In this document: in pieces, positions 53,651 to 62,705 of the stretch
Layout of the letters: each line of letters begins with the position of its first letter
Numbering within the stretch: the first letter of the stretch is position 1
From: UBA583 sp964429995
GTDB lineage: Archaea > Nanobdellota > Nanobdellia > Woesearchaeales > UBA583
Length of the DNA stretch: 64,000 nucleotides
Assembly: GCA_964429995.1 (NCBI GenBank)
Contig: CAYSDY010000004.1
Coordinates: 1 to 64,000 of the forward strand
Reading direction: 5' to 3'
Notes under the pieces: generated by a model
Databases searched by the model: none
What the model was told of the DNA's origin: nothing
The model's input: only the letters and a program-made list of their open reading frames with translations
Program-made: the position numbers and the translations under genes

Positions 53651-54889
53651 ATGAAACATATTATCTTTTATTTTTTAACCCTTTTGCTATGCATAAGTTA
53701 TGCAAACGCAGGATTTTACAATGCAAGTTACACCAATCTTAATGTAGAAAAAAATGGATGGTGCAAAGATCTTGAAATCACCTTTAAAGTATACAATGAA
53801 ACTGATTATTCAAATAAAGAGAAAATGTTGAGCAAATTATGTAGTGCTTCAAACAACTGTTTTAGCAATGAATGTCATTTAGACAAGAACAAAAACAAAG
53901 AAAAATGTGAAAATTGCAGTAATTGTTATTTCTTTCGTGAAATAAGAAATGCCAAAGTCATAATTTATGACGGTCCACTAAGAAGTAGACCCATTCTTTT
54001 TGAAACAAAAACAAACTCTTCAAGCGAATTTTCTTATATTTTTAAACAGGAAAATCAATATCTTATTGAAATAATTTCAGAAGAAGACAAAAAAGGTAAT
54101 AAAATCAATCAATACAACGATTATGAAGAATTATTAAGCATAATTAACTGTAACATCAAAAACAATCCAGCAATAAACACACAAAACAGTAAAAATCAAA
54201 CTTTTAATTATCTTAACAATCAGATAGTATTAGAAATTAAAAACACAAACATAAATCAATCATCTCAAATACAGATTAAAGACAAACCTCAATTAACAAA
54301 TATGCCAAAAGATGTAATACAATCATTCTCAGTAATAAATGAAAATCCTGAAAATCAATATGACAAGATTGATCTAAAAATTAAAAAGCCTGAACAGGAA
54401 AATTTCTCATTATTAATGTACAACCAAGATAAATACGCATGGGATACAATTAGCAACTTTAAAACAGAAAATGGATACATAATAATAGATAATGCAAGTA
54501 CAGGAATATACTCAATAACATCTCCTCTGGAAAAACAAGATGATATAAAATCAAATCAATCTCAAATAGAGCAAAATATATCAAATCAGACAAATAAAAC
54601 AACAACTGTAAATACAAAAGTACCTGCTAAAAAATCAAATACAAAAACCATATTGATAATACTTTTGTTAGGATTAGCAGTATTAATATTTTTAAAATTT
54701 AAAAAAAAGAGTTCTTCAAAACCACAAGAAGCCTTAGAAATAACAAACATTGATTTAGCATTTGAAAAAACAAAAGAATATGTAAACAAATACAAAAAAG
54801 AGTTTTCAAAAGATCAGATATACAGAAAACTTATAGAAGCACAAGTTCCAAAAGAAACAATTGACAAAGTATTTGAAGAAGAATTTTAG
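53651..54889 (+). CDS. Secreted membrane-anchored Cys-rich protein
   Basis: From the ATG at 53651 (412 residues) there is a signal peptide (IIFYFLTLLLCISYANAGFYN). A Cys-rich domain follows (ASNNCFSNECHLDKNKNKEKC and CENCSNCYFF), and a beta domain with carbohydrate-type or pre-PGF features (KIDLKIKKPEQENFSLLMYN; STGIYSI). Near residue 340 there is a membrane helix (TILIILLLGLAVLIFLKF). A cytoplasmic tail of about 60 residues with an amphipathic helix (KTKEYVNKYKKEFSKDQIYRKL) resembles SHOCT-like or docking tails. It is probably an envelope protein. The gene ends 4 bp inside the convergent Lon gene. Confidence 0.6.
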   Translation: MKHIIFYFLTLLLCISYANAGFYNASYTNLNVEKNGWCKDLEITFKVYNETDYSNKEKMLSKLCSASNNCFSNECHLDKNKNKEKCENCSNCYFFREIRNAKVIIYDGPLRSRPILFETKTNSSSEFSYIFKQENQYLIEIISEEDKKGNKINQYNDYEELLSIINCNIKNNPAINTQNSKNQTFNYLNNQIVLEIKNTNINQSSQIQIKDKPQLTNMPKDVIQSFSVINENPENQYDKIDLKIKKPEQENFSLLMYNQDKYAWDTISNFKTENGYIIIDNASTGIYSITSPLEKQDDIKSNQSQIEQNISNQTNKTTTVNTKVPAKKSNTKTILIILLLGLAVLIFLKFKKKSSSKPQEALEITNIDLAFEKTKEYVNKYKKEFSKDQIYRKLIEAQVPKETIDKVFEEEF

Positions 54890-56901
54890 TTTTTAAAATA
54901 TCCATCTATTTCTTTTATTATTTCTGCACAATCTACTGAATCATCAAATATGTGTCTTAGGACCTGATTAAATTGTTTTACAGAAACAATTTCTATCTTC
55001 TTTCTGTTCTCATCTGATAAAACAATATCTTTCATGTTGCTGTAAGGAACAATAACCTTTTTTATTCCACTCTCAATTGCTCCTTCTATCTTTGCACTAA
55101 CTCCACCAATTGGCAAAACTTCACCTCTAATTGAAAGACTTCCTGTCATTGCAACAGATTGTTTAACAGGAATGTCTTTTAGAGCAGAAACTATAGCAAC
55201 AGCTATAGCAACAGATGCACTATCACCCTCAACTCCACTATAGGTTTGTAAAAATTGTATATAAACACTATAATCTTTTGCTAGATCTTCGTTAAATATT
55301 TTTTTAATAAGTGCAGAAATATTTGTAACACTCTCTTTTGCAATTTCTCCAAGTTTTCCTGTTGCTGTAAATGAAACACCTTTTCCACCCTTAACAACTT
55401 CAGCTTCTATTGGCATAACCATTCCTGTATACGGTGGAGTGTTTCCTATAACAGCAAGTCCATTAACTTTTCCAATTATTGTTCCTGTTGTTTCTATAAC
55501 TGAATAATCTTTTTTATTCTTTGTGTATTTTGTAATTAATTGCTGTTCTATTGATTTAACCTTTTCAAGTGCAAGCCTTACATCTTCTTTTTGTGTTACA
55601 TCTGAATTTCTCTCTTTAGCACAATCTCCAGCAGCTCTTATGATTCCTCCAAGTTCTCTAAATCTTGCAGTCAATTTGTTTCCCTTTGATGCCCTTCTTT
55701 TAGCCTCAAGAATTATAAGTTCACATGCCTGTGGATCAAAATGCGGAATCTTTCCATCATTTTTAACCTCTTGTGCTATAAATAATATGATTTTTTTTCT
55801 ATTATCAATATTATCATCCATATCCTCATTCATATATATCTCATAACCATATCCTCTTATCCTTGATCTTAACGCTGGATGCATATGTTTTAATGTATCC
55901 ATGTTTCCAGCAGCAACAAGTACAAAATCACATGGTACAGGTTTAGTTCTAACCATAGCACCAGCACTCCTCTCAGATCTTCCAGTTATTGGCATCTGTT
56001 TTTCCTGCAATACTGTTAAAAGTTCTTGTTGCATTTCAGGTCTTAGATTTGCTATTTCATCTATAAAAAGAACACCACCATTTGCTTTATGAATCATTCC
56101 TGCAACTATTCTTTGATGTGCAGGAGTTCCCATTCCTCCTGACTGAAAAGGATCATGTAAAACATCACCAAGTAATGCTCCTTCATGAGCTCCACTTGCA
56201 TCTTCAAATATCATTTTTTTTGATGAATTTTCAACAATTACCTTAGGAGCAGAAAGATCTGATCCACCCATAAGTCCTCTTTTAGAAACACTTGAACTTA
56301 TAGCAATTGCAAACATTAAAAAACCTATTATTATTATATCAGCAATTATCCATGCACCATAAACAACATCAGTAAACTTATCAGCTCCTGAATAATATTT
56401 ATAAGAATGCCACATTGAAACACCTATTGAAATAATCAAAATTATTAACAAAAACTTGTTTCCTCCAGTTCCAACACTTTTTAATGTATTTATCCTATTT
56501 TGTTGAACTATCTTTTCACCATCCCCAGCTTTTGTAACTTTTATAAGTGGATTATTCTCATCCTTTGGGTTTGGATATGCAAGAATATCTAAAGCATTTG
56601 TTGTAGACAACATTTGAGCAAGTGCCTTTCCAAGCATTGATTTTCCAGTACCAGGCTCTCCAAGCAACAGAATATGCCTTCTTTGAAAAGCGGCCTTTTT
56701 TATTATTTCTAATGCTTCATCCTGTCCTAATACATTATCACAAATACTTTCAGAAACAACAACTTCAGAAGTATTTTTAAAGTTAAGATATTCTTTCTCT
56801 TTAATATTTACAGATTCTTCTTTTACCAAATCTTTAGAAACACCTTTTTTATTATTTTTTTTTAAAGGTTCCACATCAAGTTTTTCTACCTTATCACTCA
56901 T
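54886..56901 (-). CDS. lonB: Archaeal membrane-anchored Lon protease (LonB)
   Basis: The 671-residue protein is an ATP-dependent serine protease with AAA+ and protease domains and two membrane helices inserted in the AAA+ module (FLLIILIISIGVSMWH; VYGAWIIADIIIIGFLMFAIAI), which anchor it to the membrane as in archaeal LonB. Visible features are Walker A (LLGEPGTGKSMLGKALAQML), Walker B (VLFIDEIANL), and the catalytic Ser in EGDSASVAIA with the Lys in GGVSAKIEGA. It degrades regulators and damaged proteins. It is convergent with the upstream envelope protein. Confidence 0.95.
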   Translation of the reverse strand: MSDKVEKLDVEPLKKNNKKGVSKDLVKEESVNIKEKEYLNFKNTSEVVVSESICDNVLGQDEALEIIKKAAFQRRHILLLGEPGTGKSMLGKALAQMLSTTNALDILAYPNPKDENNPLIKVTKAGDGEKIVQQNRINTLKSVGTGGNKFLLIILIISIGVSMWHSYKYYSGADKFTDVVYGAWIIADIIIIGFLMFAIAISSSVSKRGLMGGSDLSAPKVIVENSSKKMIFEDASGAHEGALLGDVLHDPFQSGGMGTPAHQRIVAGMIHKANGGVLFIDEIANLRPEMQQELLTVLQEKQMPITGRSERSAGAMVRTKPVPCDFVLVAAGNMDTLKHMHPALRSRIRGYGYEIYMNEDMDDNIDNRKKIILFIAQEVKNDGKIPHFDPQACELIILEAKRRASKGNKLTARFRELGGIIRAAGDCAKERNSDVTQKEDVRLALEKVKSIEQQLITKYTKNKKDYSVIETTGTIIGKVNGLAVIGNTPPYTGMVMPIEAEVVKGGKGVSFTATGKLGEIAKESVTNISALIKKIFNEDLAKDYSVYIQFLQTYSGVEGDSASVAIAVAIVSALKDIPVKQSVAMTGSLSIRGEVLPIGGVSAKIEGAIESGIKKVIVPYSNMKDIVLSDENRKKIEIVSVKQFNQVLRHIFDDSVDCAEIIKEIDGYFKN

Positions 56902-56959
56902 ATTTTTATATCTATTGTTTTGTTTAAAAACATTTACCTTAACTAAAAAAATAAGCTAA

Positions 56960-57340
56960 CTATTGTTTCAAAAAAACTTTTCTTAAAAACAAAAGTCTTT
57001 CTTTTAATATAACTTGATTTAAAAAATTTCTTTTTAACATTTCTTGTGTTTCAACATATTTTTTAGCATTCAACCAAAACACAGTATCCTGAAAAGATAT
57101 TATGCTATATGCATAAACCCTTATCTTTGAACATATTATATTTGTTTCTTTTAAAAGAATAAATTTTTCACAAGATTCACCATTAAAAAATGTAAACTCT
57201 GAATTTTTGTAATCAAATTCGCTAAAACCTATAATATGTATACCAGAAAACTTGTTTGATTCAAAAAAAATTATCATATCTTTTTCTTTTTCAGTTTGTG
57301 ATGAAAAAATAAATCCAGCATACCCCATTAAAAAATACAA
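56960..57340 (-). CDS. Hypothetical protein
   Basis: The 126-residue protein (an internal ATG at 57328 is a possible alternative start) has a short hydrophobic start and mixed beta/alpha composition, with a C-terminal basic helix (KERLLFLRKVFLK). I see no known motif. It lies alone between lonB and trmY and is on the same strand as lonB, 58 bp away. Confidence 0.4.
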   Translation of the reverse strand: MYFLMGYAGFIFSSQTEKEKDMIIFFESNKFSGIHIIGFSEFDYKNSEFTFFNGESCEKFILLKETNIICSKIRVYAYSIISFQDTVFWLNAKKYVETQEMLKRNFLNQVILKERLLFLRKVFLKQ

Positions 57341-57417
57341 TTATCAATTCTTTTTTAATGTTTTTATCTATAAGCATCACTAAAGATTTATAATTACAAG
57401 AAAATTAATACAATATT

Positions 57418-57999
57418 ATGAGAACCTTTATAGTATATTCAAAAGATGCACATACAAGTCCAATAATAAAAGACCTAAAAGCTTGTGGAAGAATAGATAT
57501 ATTACTACATAGCATAATTTCATCATTATTTGCATCAAATACTTTTAGACAAGATGTACAACTTCATCTTATTCTTATGGGACCTCCAAAATCACCAAAA
57601 CATATAATAATTGAATATCACAAAGATAATACAATATCAAAAAAAGACCTTAAAAAACTTATAGAAATGTGTCTTAGAAGATGCAAGCAAGGCAAAACAG
57701 TACAAGTACATAATGGTGTTTTTGTTGATGATAAAGACATCAAAACAATAATTGAAGAAATGCAATCATTAAATAAAAATATATTTTTTTTAAACGAATC
57801 AGGAAAACACATAAAAGATACAAAAGATAAAGAATTAGAGAATGGCGTATTCGTTTTAGGAGATCATGAAGGATTTGATACTAAAACTAAAAAATTCTTA
57901 AAAAAAAATATTGAAAGACTATCTTTAGGTCCTAAAACATATTTTACATCACAGGCTATAACAATAATAAATTATGAACTTGATAACAAAGGTTTTTAA
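57418..57999 (+). CDS. trmY: tRNA (pseudouridine(54)-N1)-methyltransferase TrmY
   Basis: The 193-residue enzyme is of the SPOUT fold; it starts MRTFIVYSKDAHTSPIIKDLKACGRIDI, continues HSIISSLFASNTFRQDVQLHLILMGPPKSPKHIIIEY, and has the cofactor-binding FVLGDHEGFD and LSLGPKTYFTSQAITIINYEL at the C-terminal knot. It methylates pseudouridine 54 of tRNA with SAM; the gene is archaea-specific. It converges with the uracil-DNA glycosylase gene, which it overlaps by 4 bp. Confidence 0.95.
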   Translation: MRTFIVYSKDAHTSPIIKDLKACGRIDILLHSIISSLFASNTFRQDVQLHLILMGPPKSPKHIIIEYHKDNTISKKDLKKLIEMCLRRCKQGKTVQVHNGVFVDDKDIKTIIEEMQSLNKNIFFLNESGKHIKDTKDKELENGVFVLGDHEGFDTKTKKFLKKNIERLSLGPKTYFTSQAITIINYELDNKGF

Positions 58000-58610
58000 G
58001 AATTATCTTTACTAGAACTCTCTATTATTTTTTTCATCATCATAAAATCATTCTCAAAAGATTCTTTTATGTTTGGATTATATAACATTGCAGCAGGATG
58101 ATAAATAGGAACAACTTTAAAAGATATATCATTAAAATGGACTAAAAACACTTTACCATGTATTTGCGAAATTCCTAAAACCTTATTCATTTTTTCAACA
58201 CAAAATCCTGATAATACAAATTTTGTTGCATAATTCCCAAGAGTTGCTATTATTTTAGGCTTTATTACTCCTATTTGTCTTATAAGATATGGCGTATGTC
58301 TTACTATTTCATCATTTTCAGGATTCCTATTGTTTGGAGGCCTAAATTTTAGGATGTTTGCAATATAAACATCATCAATATTAAGATCTATAACATTAAG
58401 AAGTCTGTTAAGCTGTTCTCCTGCCTTACCAACAAATGGCAAACCTTGTAAGTCCTCATTTTTGCCTGGAGCTTCGCCTATAAACATTATATCTGCATAA
58501 GGATTCCCTTTGCCAAAAACAAGATTAGTAGCATTATCCTTAAGTGGGCACTTCATATTTTTTAGAATATCTTGTTTTATGTCTTCAAGCACATCTATCC
58601 TTAAGTCCAT
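57996..58610 (-). CDS. Uracil-DNA glycosylase family 4-like, lacking Fe-S cysteines
   Basis: The 204-residue protein has the UDG motif A (FIGEAPGKNEDLQGLPFVG), the LLNVI region and motif B (YHPAAMLYNP). Family 4 enzymes normally hold a [4Fe-4S] cluster through four Cys. Here the usual positions are changed: the N-terminal CxxC pair has one Cys only (NMKCPL), KCRPP is KFRPP, and the Cys after EE is replaced by His (EIVRHTPYL). The glycosylase would remove uracil from DNA but without the cluster, unless a different ligand set is used. It overlaps trmY convergently by 4 bp. Confidence 0.85.
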   Translation of the reverse strand: MDLRIDVLEDIKQDILKNMKCPLKDNATNLVFGKGNPYADIMFIGEAPGKNEDLQGLPFVGKAGEQLNRLLNVIDLNIDDVYIANILKFRPPNNRNPENDEIVRHTPYLIRQIGVIKPKIIATLGNYATKFVLSGFCVEKMNKVLGISQIHGKVFLVHFNDISFKVVPIYHPAAMLYNPNIKESFENDFMMMKKIIESSSKDNS

Positions 58611-58697
58611 AAAGATTTACATAATACAGAATCAATATAAATCTTACTCCTAAAATGACAAAACAAATTTATTAAAAACAAAATCCATAAAAATACT

Positions 58698-59123
58698 ATG
58701 AAAAGACAAAATGTAATAAAAACAATGATCTTAACAATTACTTTTATGATCATGCTAACAGGTGCAAAAGGACAGACATATATCCACACATATAACGACA
58801 TATTATCAGATAATGTGTATGCAACAAGTTTTAACCCCTTGTTTGTTAACGAACAAGAAAATAATTACAATACAAATCAACAAAATTTCAAGTTAATAAA
58901 TCAAAAATTTGTAACAAGAGGATATAATCAGTACACAACATGTACATACAATGGTCAGCCATGCATAAATTGTATGCAATACTCTGTAAATCTTGGATAT
59001 GGAATAAAAGAAGATTATCAAAACGTTCAAACACATATAACAGAAGATAAAATAGAAACATACAACAGTTATTATAAAAGCAGATTTGCAGGAAACAGAA
59101 AAAAATGTGTAACTTACTGTTGA
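58698..59123 (+). CDS. Hypothetical secreted protein
   Basis: The 141-residue protein starts with a signal peptide (VIKTMILTITFMIMLTGAKG) and has no membrane anchor. It is rich in Asn, Tyr and Thr, with Cys pairs (TCTYNGQPCINCMQYS and KKCVTYC) that could form disulfides. It may be a small envelope or secreted binding protein. No family recognised. It starts 88 bp upstream of the divergent uracil-DNA glycosylase start. Confidence 0.5.
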   Translation: MKRQNVIKTMILTITFMIMLTGAKGQTYIHTYNDILSDNVYATSFNPLFVNEQENNYNTNQQNFKLINQKFVTRGYNQYTTCTYNGQPCINCMQYSVNLGYGIKEDYQNVQTHITEDKIETYNSYYKSRFAGNRKKCVTYC

Positions 59124-59189
59124 TAAAAAAAATGTATTAACCAAATTAAAAAACAAATTTTTATCAATATTTTAAATAATTGATTATTA

Positions 59190-59726
59190 ATGAAAAACAT
59201 AGAAACAGAAATTAGAAGCTTTATAACAAAAGAAAAATTTGATGAGTTAATTGATTGGTTCAATCAAAATGCACAACTCTTAAAAGAAGATTATCAGGAA
59301 ACATTTTATTTTGATTCTAAAGAAGACTTAAGAATACAAAAAAATGATTTTTTTTCTAAGATTTGGTTAAAAAAGGGAAATTTACATGATAATCACAGAG
59401 AAGAAATTGAGATAAAATTTGATAAAGATGATTTTGAAAAAGCAGAACAATTATTTCTAACACTAGGCTATAATGTTGAAATTAAATGGTTCAGAAAAAG
59501 ATTTGAATTTAAATGGGAAGATATAACAGTATGTCTTGATTTTACAAAAGGATACGGTTATATAATTGAATTAGAACAAATGTGTAATGAAGAAGAAAAA
59601 GAAGATGTATTCTTAAAATTAAAAAACAAATTAGAATCCTTCAACATCAAAATAAGTTCAAAGGAAGAATTTAGCGAAAAGTTTATTTTTTACAAAAATA
59701 ACTGGAAATCATTAACAGAAAACTAA
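59190..59726 (+). CDS. CYTH-domain protein (CyaB/thiamine-triphosphatase superfamily)
   Basis: The 178-residue protein has the CYTH pattern: NIETEIRSFITKEKFDELIDWF at the start, IWLKKGNLHDNHREEIEIKF, KRFEFKWEDITVCLDFTKGYGYIIELE. The ExE motif and the paired basic and acidic strands form a triphosphate tunnel that binds inorganic triphosphate or nucleotide substrate. It may be a class IV adenylate cyclase-like or triphosphatase enzyme. It is followed by the NSUN methyltransferase gene after 64 bp. Confidence 0.85.
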   Translation: MKNIETEIRSFITKEKFDELIDWFNQNAQLLKEDYQETFYFDSKEDLRIQKNDFFSKIWLKKGNLHDNHREEIEIKFDKDDFEKAEQLFLTLGYNVEIKWFRKRFEFKWEDITVCLDFTKGYGYIIELEQMCNEEEKEDVFLKLKNKLESFNIKISSKEEFSEKFIFYKNNWKSLTEN

Positions 59727-59790
59727 AAAATCAATAAAATTCAAAATCTTCAATCCAAATATTTAAATTAAAACTTATTTTAATTAAATT

Positions 59791-60783
59791 ATGTCAAAAA
59801 AAAAATCTGAGAACATCCCATTAAAAGATCAGATAAAACCTATATTTAAAGAAAGGTTTTTAGAAATGTTAAATAATGATAATAACGAATATGAAAAATT
59901 TGTAGAGTATATTTTAAAACCTCAAAGAAAATCGTTTAGAATAAATACAATAAAAGAAAACAATCCACAACAACTAATTGAAAACCTTAAACAAAAAGGA
60001 TTAGATATAAGTAAAATTGAATGGTGTGAAAATGCATTTTTTTTAAATTATGAAAAAGATTCAAGAACTGATATAGGAAATCTTAAAGAACACATACTTG
60101 GAAAAATATACATTCAGGAAGCAACATCAATGACTCCTGTAATACTTTTAGATATACCACAAGACATAGATAATACTTTTACTGTTCTTGACATGGCAGC
60201 ATCGCCAGGATCAAAAACCACACAAATAGGATCTTTAATGAATAATAAAGGAATAATAATTGCAAATGAATTAGATTATAAAAGATTAAGTCCATTAAAA
60301 ATAAATCTTGAGAAAAGCGGACTGATAAACATAGTAATTACAAATAATGATGCAACAAAAATAGAAGGCAACAATATTTTTGATAGAATTCTTCTTGATG
60401 CTCCTTGTTCTGGAAGTGGAGTTATACGAAAATCTCCAAAAACCATTAAAACATACAATCCAAAACAATTAAAACAAATCTGCAAAATACAGTTAAAATT
60501 ATTACAAAGAGGTTTTGAATTACTAAAACAAGAAGGGATCATCACTTATTCTACATGTTCTTTAGATCCAGAAGAAAATGAACTTTTAATAGAAGAATTC
60601 CTAAATCAAAATAAAAACGCAGAATTAATGACTTGCAACATACCTAATCTTATATTAAACAATAAACTTACCAAGTTTTTCAAAAATCAAATACCAGAAG
60701 AGATAACTCAAAAAACAATAAGAATATGGCCTCAAGATAACGATACAAACGGTTTTTTTGTTGCAAAAATTAAAAAAAACTAA
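59791..60783 (+). CDS. RNA (cytosine-5) methyltransferase, NSUN/RsmB type
   Basis: The 330-residue protein has the NOL1/NOP2/Sun motifs: HILGKIYIQEATSM (N-terminal), VLDMAASPGSKTTQIG (SAM motif I), LDAPCSGSGVIRKSP (motif IV with the TC/PC nucleophile region) and TYSTCSLDPEENE (motif VI with the catalytic Cys). It adds m5C to tRNA or rRNA, probably tRNA in archaea. The C-terminal PUA domain of longer NSUN proteins is absent. Its 3' end overlaps the minus-strand small ORF at 60770-60943 by 14 bp. Confidence 0.93.
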   Translation: MSKKKSENIPLKDQIKPIFKERFLEMLNNDNNEYEKFVEYILKPQRKSFRINTIKENNPQQLIENLKQKGLDISKIEWCENAFFLNYEKDSRTDIGNLKEHILGKIYIQEATSMTPVILLDIPQDIDNTFTVLDMAASPGSKTTQIGSLMNNKGIIIANELDYKRLSPLKINLEKSGLINIVITNNDATKIEGNNIFDRILLDAPCSGSGVIRKSPKTIKTYNPKQLKQICKIQLKLLQRGFELLKQEGIITYSTCSLDPEENELLIEEFLNQNKNAELMTCNIPNLILNNKLTKFFKNQIPEEITQKTIRIWPQDNDTNGFFVAKIKKN

Positions 60784-60943
60784 ATATTGCCTTAATCTTA
60801 TCAAGTTGATTATTATATTCAGGACCTATATAAGAAAAAATAAGGATAATGATAACTACAAGAAGAATTCCTGCAAGTATTAATTTTGCCAATTCATCAA
60901 ACTCAATTGCACCTTTTTTAAATACCATGTTTTTCTTATGCAT
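60770..60943 (-). CDS. Small membrane protein (57 residues)
   Basis: A short frame on the minus strand fills most of the gap between the NSUN and AlaRS-half genes. It starts with basic residues (MHKKNMVFKKGAIEFDELAK), has one strong helix (LILAGILLVVIIILIFSYIG) and a short tail. The KKGAIEFDELAKLILAGILL pattern (Gly, Phe/Glu, then hydrophobic run) resembles a class III prepilin start, so this may be a small pilin-like protein. An internal ATG at 60928 is an alternative start. The frame stops at 60770, overlapping the NSUN gene convergently. Confidence 0.55.
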   Translation of the reverse strand: MHKKNMVFKKGAIEFDELAKLILAGILLVVIIILIFSYIGPEYNNQLDKIKAIFSFF

Positions 60944-60945
60944 TT

Positions 60946-61788
60946 TTAAATTATGTATATCTTATACTTTCCTTTATCTATTATTTTTGAATATTTATCA
61001 ACAATCATGTTATTAGTTATTATAATGTTGTTACATGATACTTTAAATTTATCTTTTACAATTTTTTCGGCAAGTTTCATCATAAATGACATATCATATG
61101 CAAAATTGATTTCAAAAATATCTTTTTCTGAATTATTTATGTTTATTGAATGCATTTCTATCAACTCATCATAAAGCTTATCTATTACTTTTTTTTGGTG
61201 TTTCCATTCAAGAAAAAATTTTTCTGAACTAGCTATTAATGATTCCTCACTAACAGAAAATACTTCTGATATCTTTTCAATAATTTTTTGCTTATTAGAA
61301 ATAAAATCAAGTGCAAAATCTGCAACAACATATTTAAATCTTAACACACCATCTTGCACTTTTACAACATCAACTATCTTAAATAAACCGATCTCTCTTG
61401 TATTATCAACATGCAATCCTCCACATGCCTGAACATCAAGATTATCTATACTAACAAGCCTTAAATCTTTCATGGGCACAGCTCCTCCCTGATACAATAT
61501 AAAACCATGTTCTTGTTCTGCAATTCCTCTATCTTTTACCTCAACAATAACATTAAGTCCTTTAAATATGATCTGATTGACAGATTTTTCAACATCAAAT
61601 ACTTCTAACGATTCAAGCATTTTATAATGTGTAACATCAAGAGTACCATATTCTTCCTTAATATTAGAACCATTCTGCCAAACATGTGTACCATACTTAT
61701 TTCTTAAAACAGCATTAAGTACATGTGTTACAGTATGTAACCTTCTTAAATTATCCCTATTTTGTGAATCTACTTTAAGTATTGCCAT
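60946..61788 (-). CDS. alaS: Free-standing C-terminal half of alanyl-tRNA synthetase (editing plus C-Ala domains)
   Basis: From the ATG at 61788 (280 residues) the protein starts RRLHTVTHVLNAVLRNKYGTHVW, where HxxxH is the first zinc half, then DVTHYKMLESLEVFD, the AEQEHGFILYQGGAVPM segment and QACGGLHVDNTREIG (second zinc half). The archaeal AlaRS-specific HVWQ and LDVTHY elements, not the short AlaX pattern, show that this is the editing domain of AlaRS, followed by a shortened DHHA1-type C-terminus. The N-terminal aminoacylation half must be encoded elsewhere. Nanoarchaeum equitans has a similarly divided AlaRS. It follows the 83-residue membrane protein after 1 bp. Confidence 0.82.
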   Translation of the reverse strand: MAILKVDSQNRDNLRRLHTVTHVLNAVLRNKYGTHVWQNGSNIKEEYGTLDVTHYKMLESLEVFDVEKSVNQIIFKGLNVIVEVKDRGIAEQEHGFILYQGGAVPMKDLRLVSIDNLDVQACGGLHVDNTREIGLFKIVDVVKVQDGVLRFKYVVADFALDFISNKQKIIEKISEVFSVSEESLIASSEKFFLEWKHQKKVIDKLYDELIEMHSININNSEKDIFEINFAYDMSFMMKLAEKIVKDKFKVSCNNIIITNNMIVDKYSKIIDKGKYKIYII

Positions 61789-61789
61789 T

Positions 61790-62041
61790 TTATTTGTTAA
61801 GTAACATTCCAGATGCAATCATCAAAAGAGCCAATAAAAGGTATGCAAAACCATTTGAAAGCAAAGAAAAATGATGTTCAAGTATCTTTGCAACACCAAT
61901 TCCTGCAAGAAATATCCCAACAACTATCAAAACAGAAACTTCACTGTATTTAATTACACTCTGCTTTACTTTTTCAGAAAAAAAACTTGCAACACCTGTT
62001 ACAATTTCAGCTCCAGTAATCACTTTTTTGGACTTATTCAT
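61790..62041 (-). CDS. Hypothetical two-helix membrane protein
   Basis: The 83-residue protein has two hydrophobic segments (VSVLIVVGIFLAGIGVAKIL; GFAYLLLALLMIASGMLL) separated by a short loop and a basic start (MNKSKKVITGAEIV). No family. It is translated 1 bp before the AlaRS half on the same strand and is divergent from Bud32 by 33 bp. Confidence 0.55.
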   Translation of the reverse strand: MNKSKKVITGAEIVTGVASFFSEKVKQSVIKYSEVSVLIVVGIFLAGIGVAKILEHHFSLLSNGFAYLLLALLMIASGMLLNK

Positions 62042-62074
62042 AATATTTATATTTTAAAACATATTTATAAATTT

Positions 62075-62668
62075 ATGGAATTGATTTCACAAGGTGCAGA
62101 AGCTCAAATTTTTAGAAAAGATGAACAAACTCTAACAAAAATAAGAAACCCTAAAACATATAGATTAGATATACTTGATAAAGAAATAAGAAATTTTAGA
62201 ACAAAAAGAGAATTTAAAATATTACAAACTCTAAGTGCTAAAAATGTAAATGTTCCAAAACCTTTTAAAATCTATGAAAAAGAATACATGTTTGATTTTG
62301 AATATTTAAATGGAATAATGCTAAAAACAATATTAAATGAAAATTTATTGTTCAAAGCCTTTGATGAAATTATAAAAATGCACAATCTTAACATAATTCA
62401 TTACGATCTTACAACTCTTAATATGATAAATAAAGACAATAAAGTATATATTATAGATTTTGGATTAGGAGTGTTTAGTACAAAATCTGAAAATAAGGCA
62501 GAAGATTTAAACCTATTTTTCAATTGCATAAAAAACGAACACGCACCTTTCTATCATTTAAAACCTCAACTTGAACAAGTCTATATAAAAAATGCAATAG
62601 ATGGAAACAATACAATAATAAAATTAAGAAATATTGAGAAAAGAGGAAGAAACAAGAATAAACAGTAA
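62075..62668 (+). CDS. bud32: Bud32 (KEOPS complex kinase), free-standing
   Basis: The ATG at 62075 (198 residues) gives MELISQGAEAQIFRKDEQTL, the canonical start; the upstream extension in the same frame is not coding. Further landmarks are KIRNPKTYRLDILDKEI (Bud32-specific KxYR element), LNIIHYDLTTLNMI (catalytic HxD) and VYIIDFGLG (DFG). In archaea Bud32 works with Kae1 to install t6A37 on tRNA; here it is a separate gene and not fused to Kae1. No Kae1 is in the window. Confidence 0.93.
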   Translation: MELISQGAEAQIFRKDEQTLTKIRNPKTYRLDILDKEIRNFRTKREFKILQTLSAKNVNVPKPFKIYEKEYMFDFEYLNGIMLKTILNENLLFKAFDEIIKMHNLNIIHYDLTTLNMINKDNKVYIIDFGLGVFSTKSENKAEDLNLFFNCIKNEHAPFYHLKPQLEQVYIKNAIDGNNTIIKLRNIEKRGRNKNKQ

Positions 62669-62705
62669 TCTAAAATTATAACCATATATTAATAAATTAA
62701 CCTAT

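Noticed and set aside
61871..62074. N-terminal extension of Bud32
   Set aside because: It lies antisense to the two-helix membrane protein and has no protein-like pattern; the canonical Bud32 start is the ATG at 62075.
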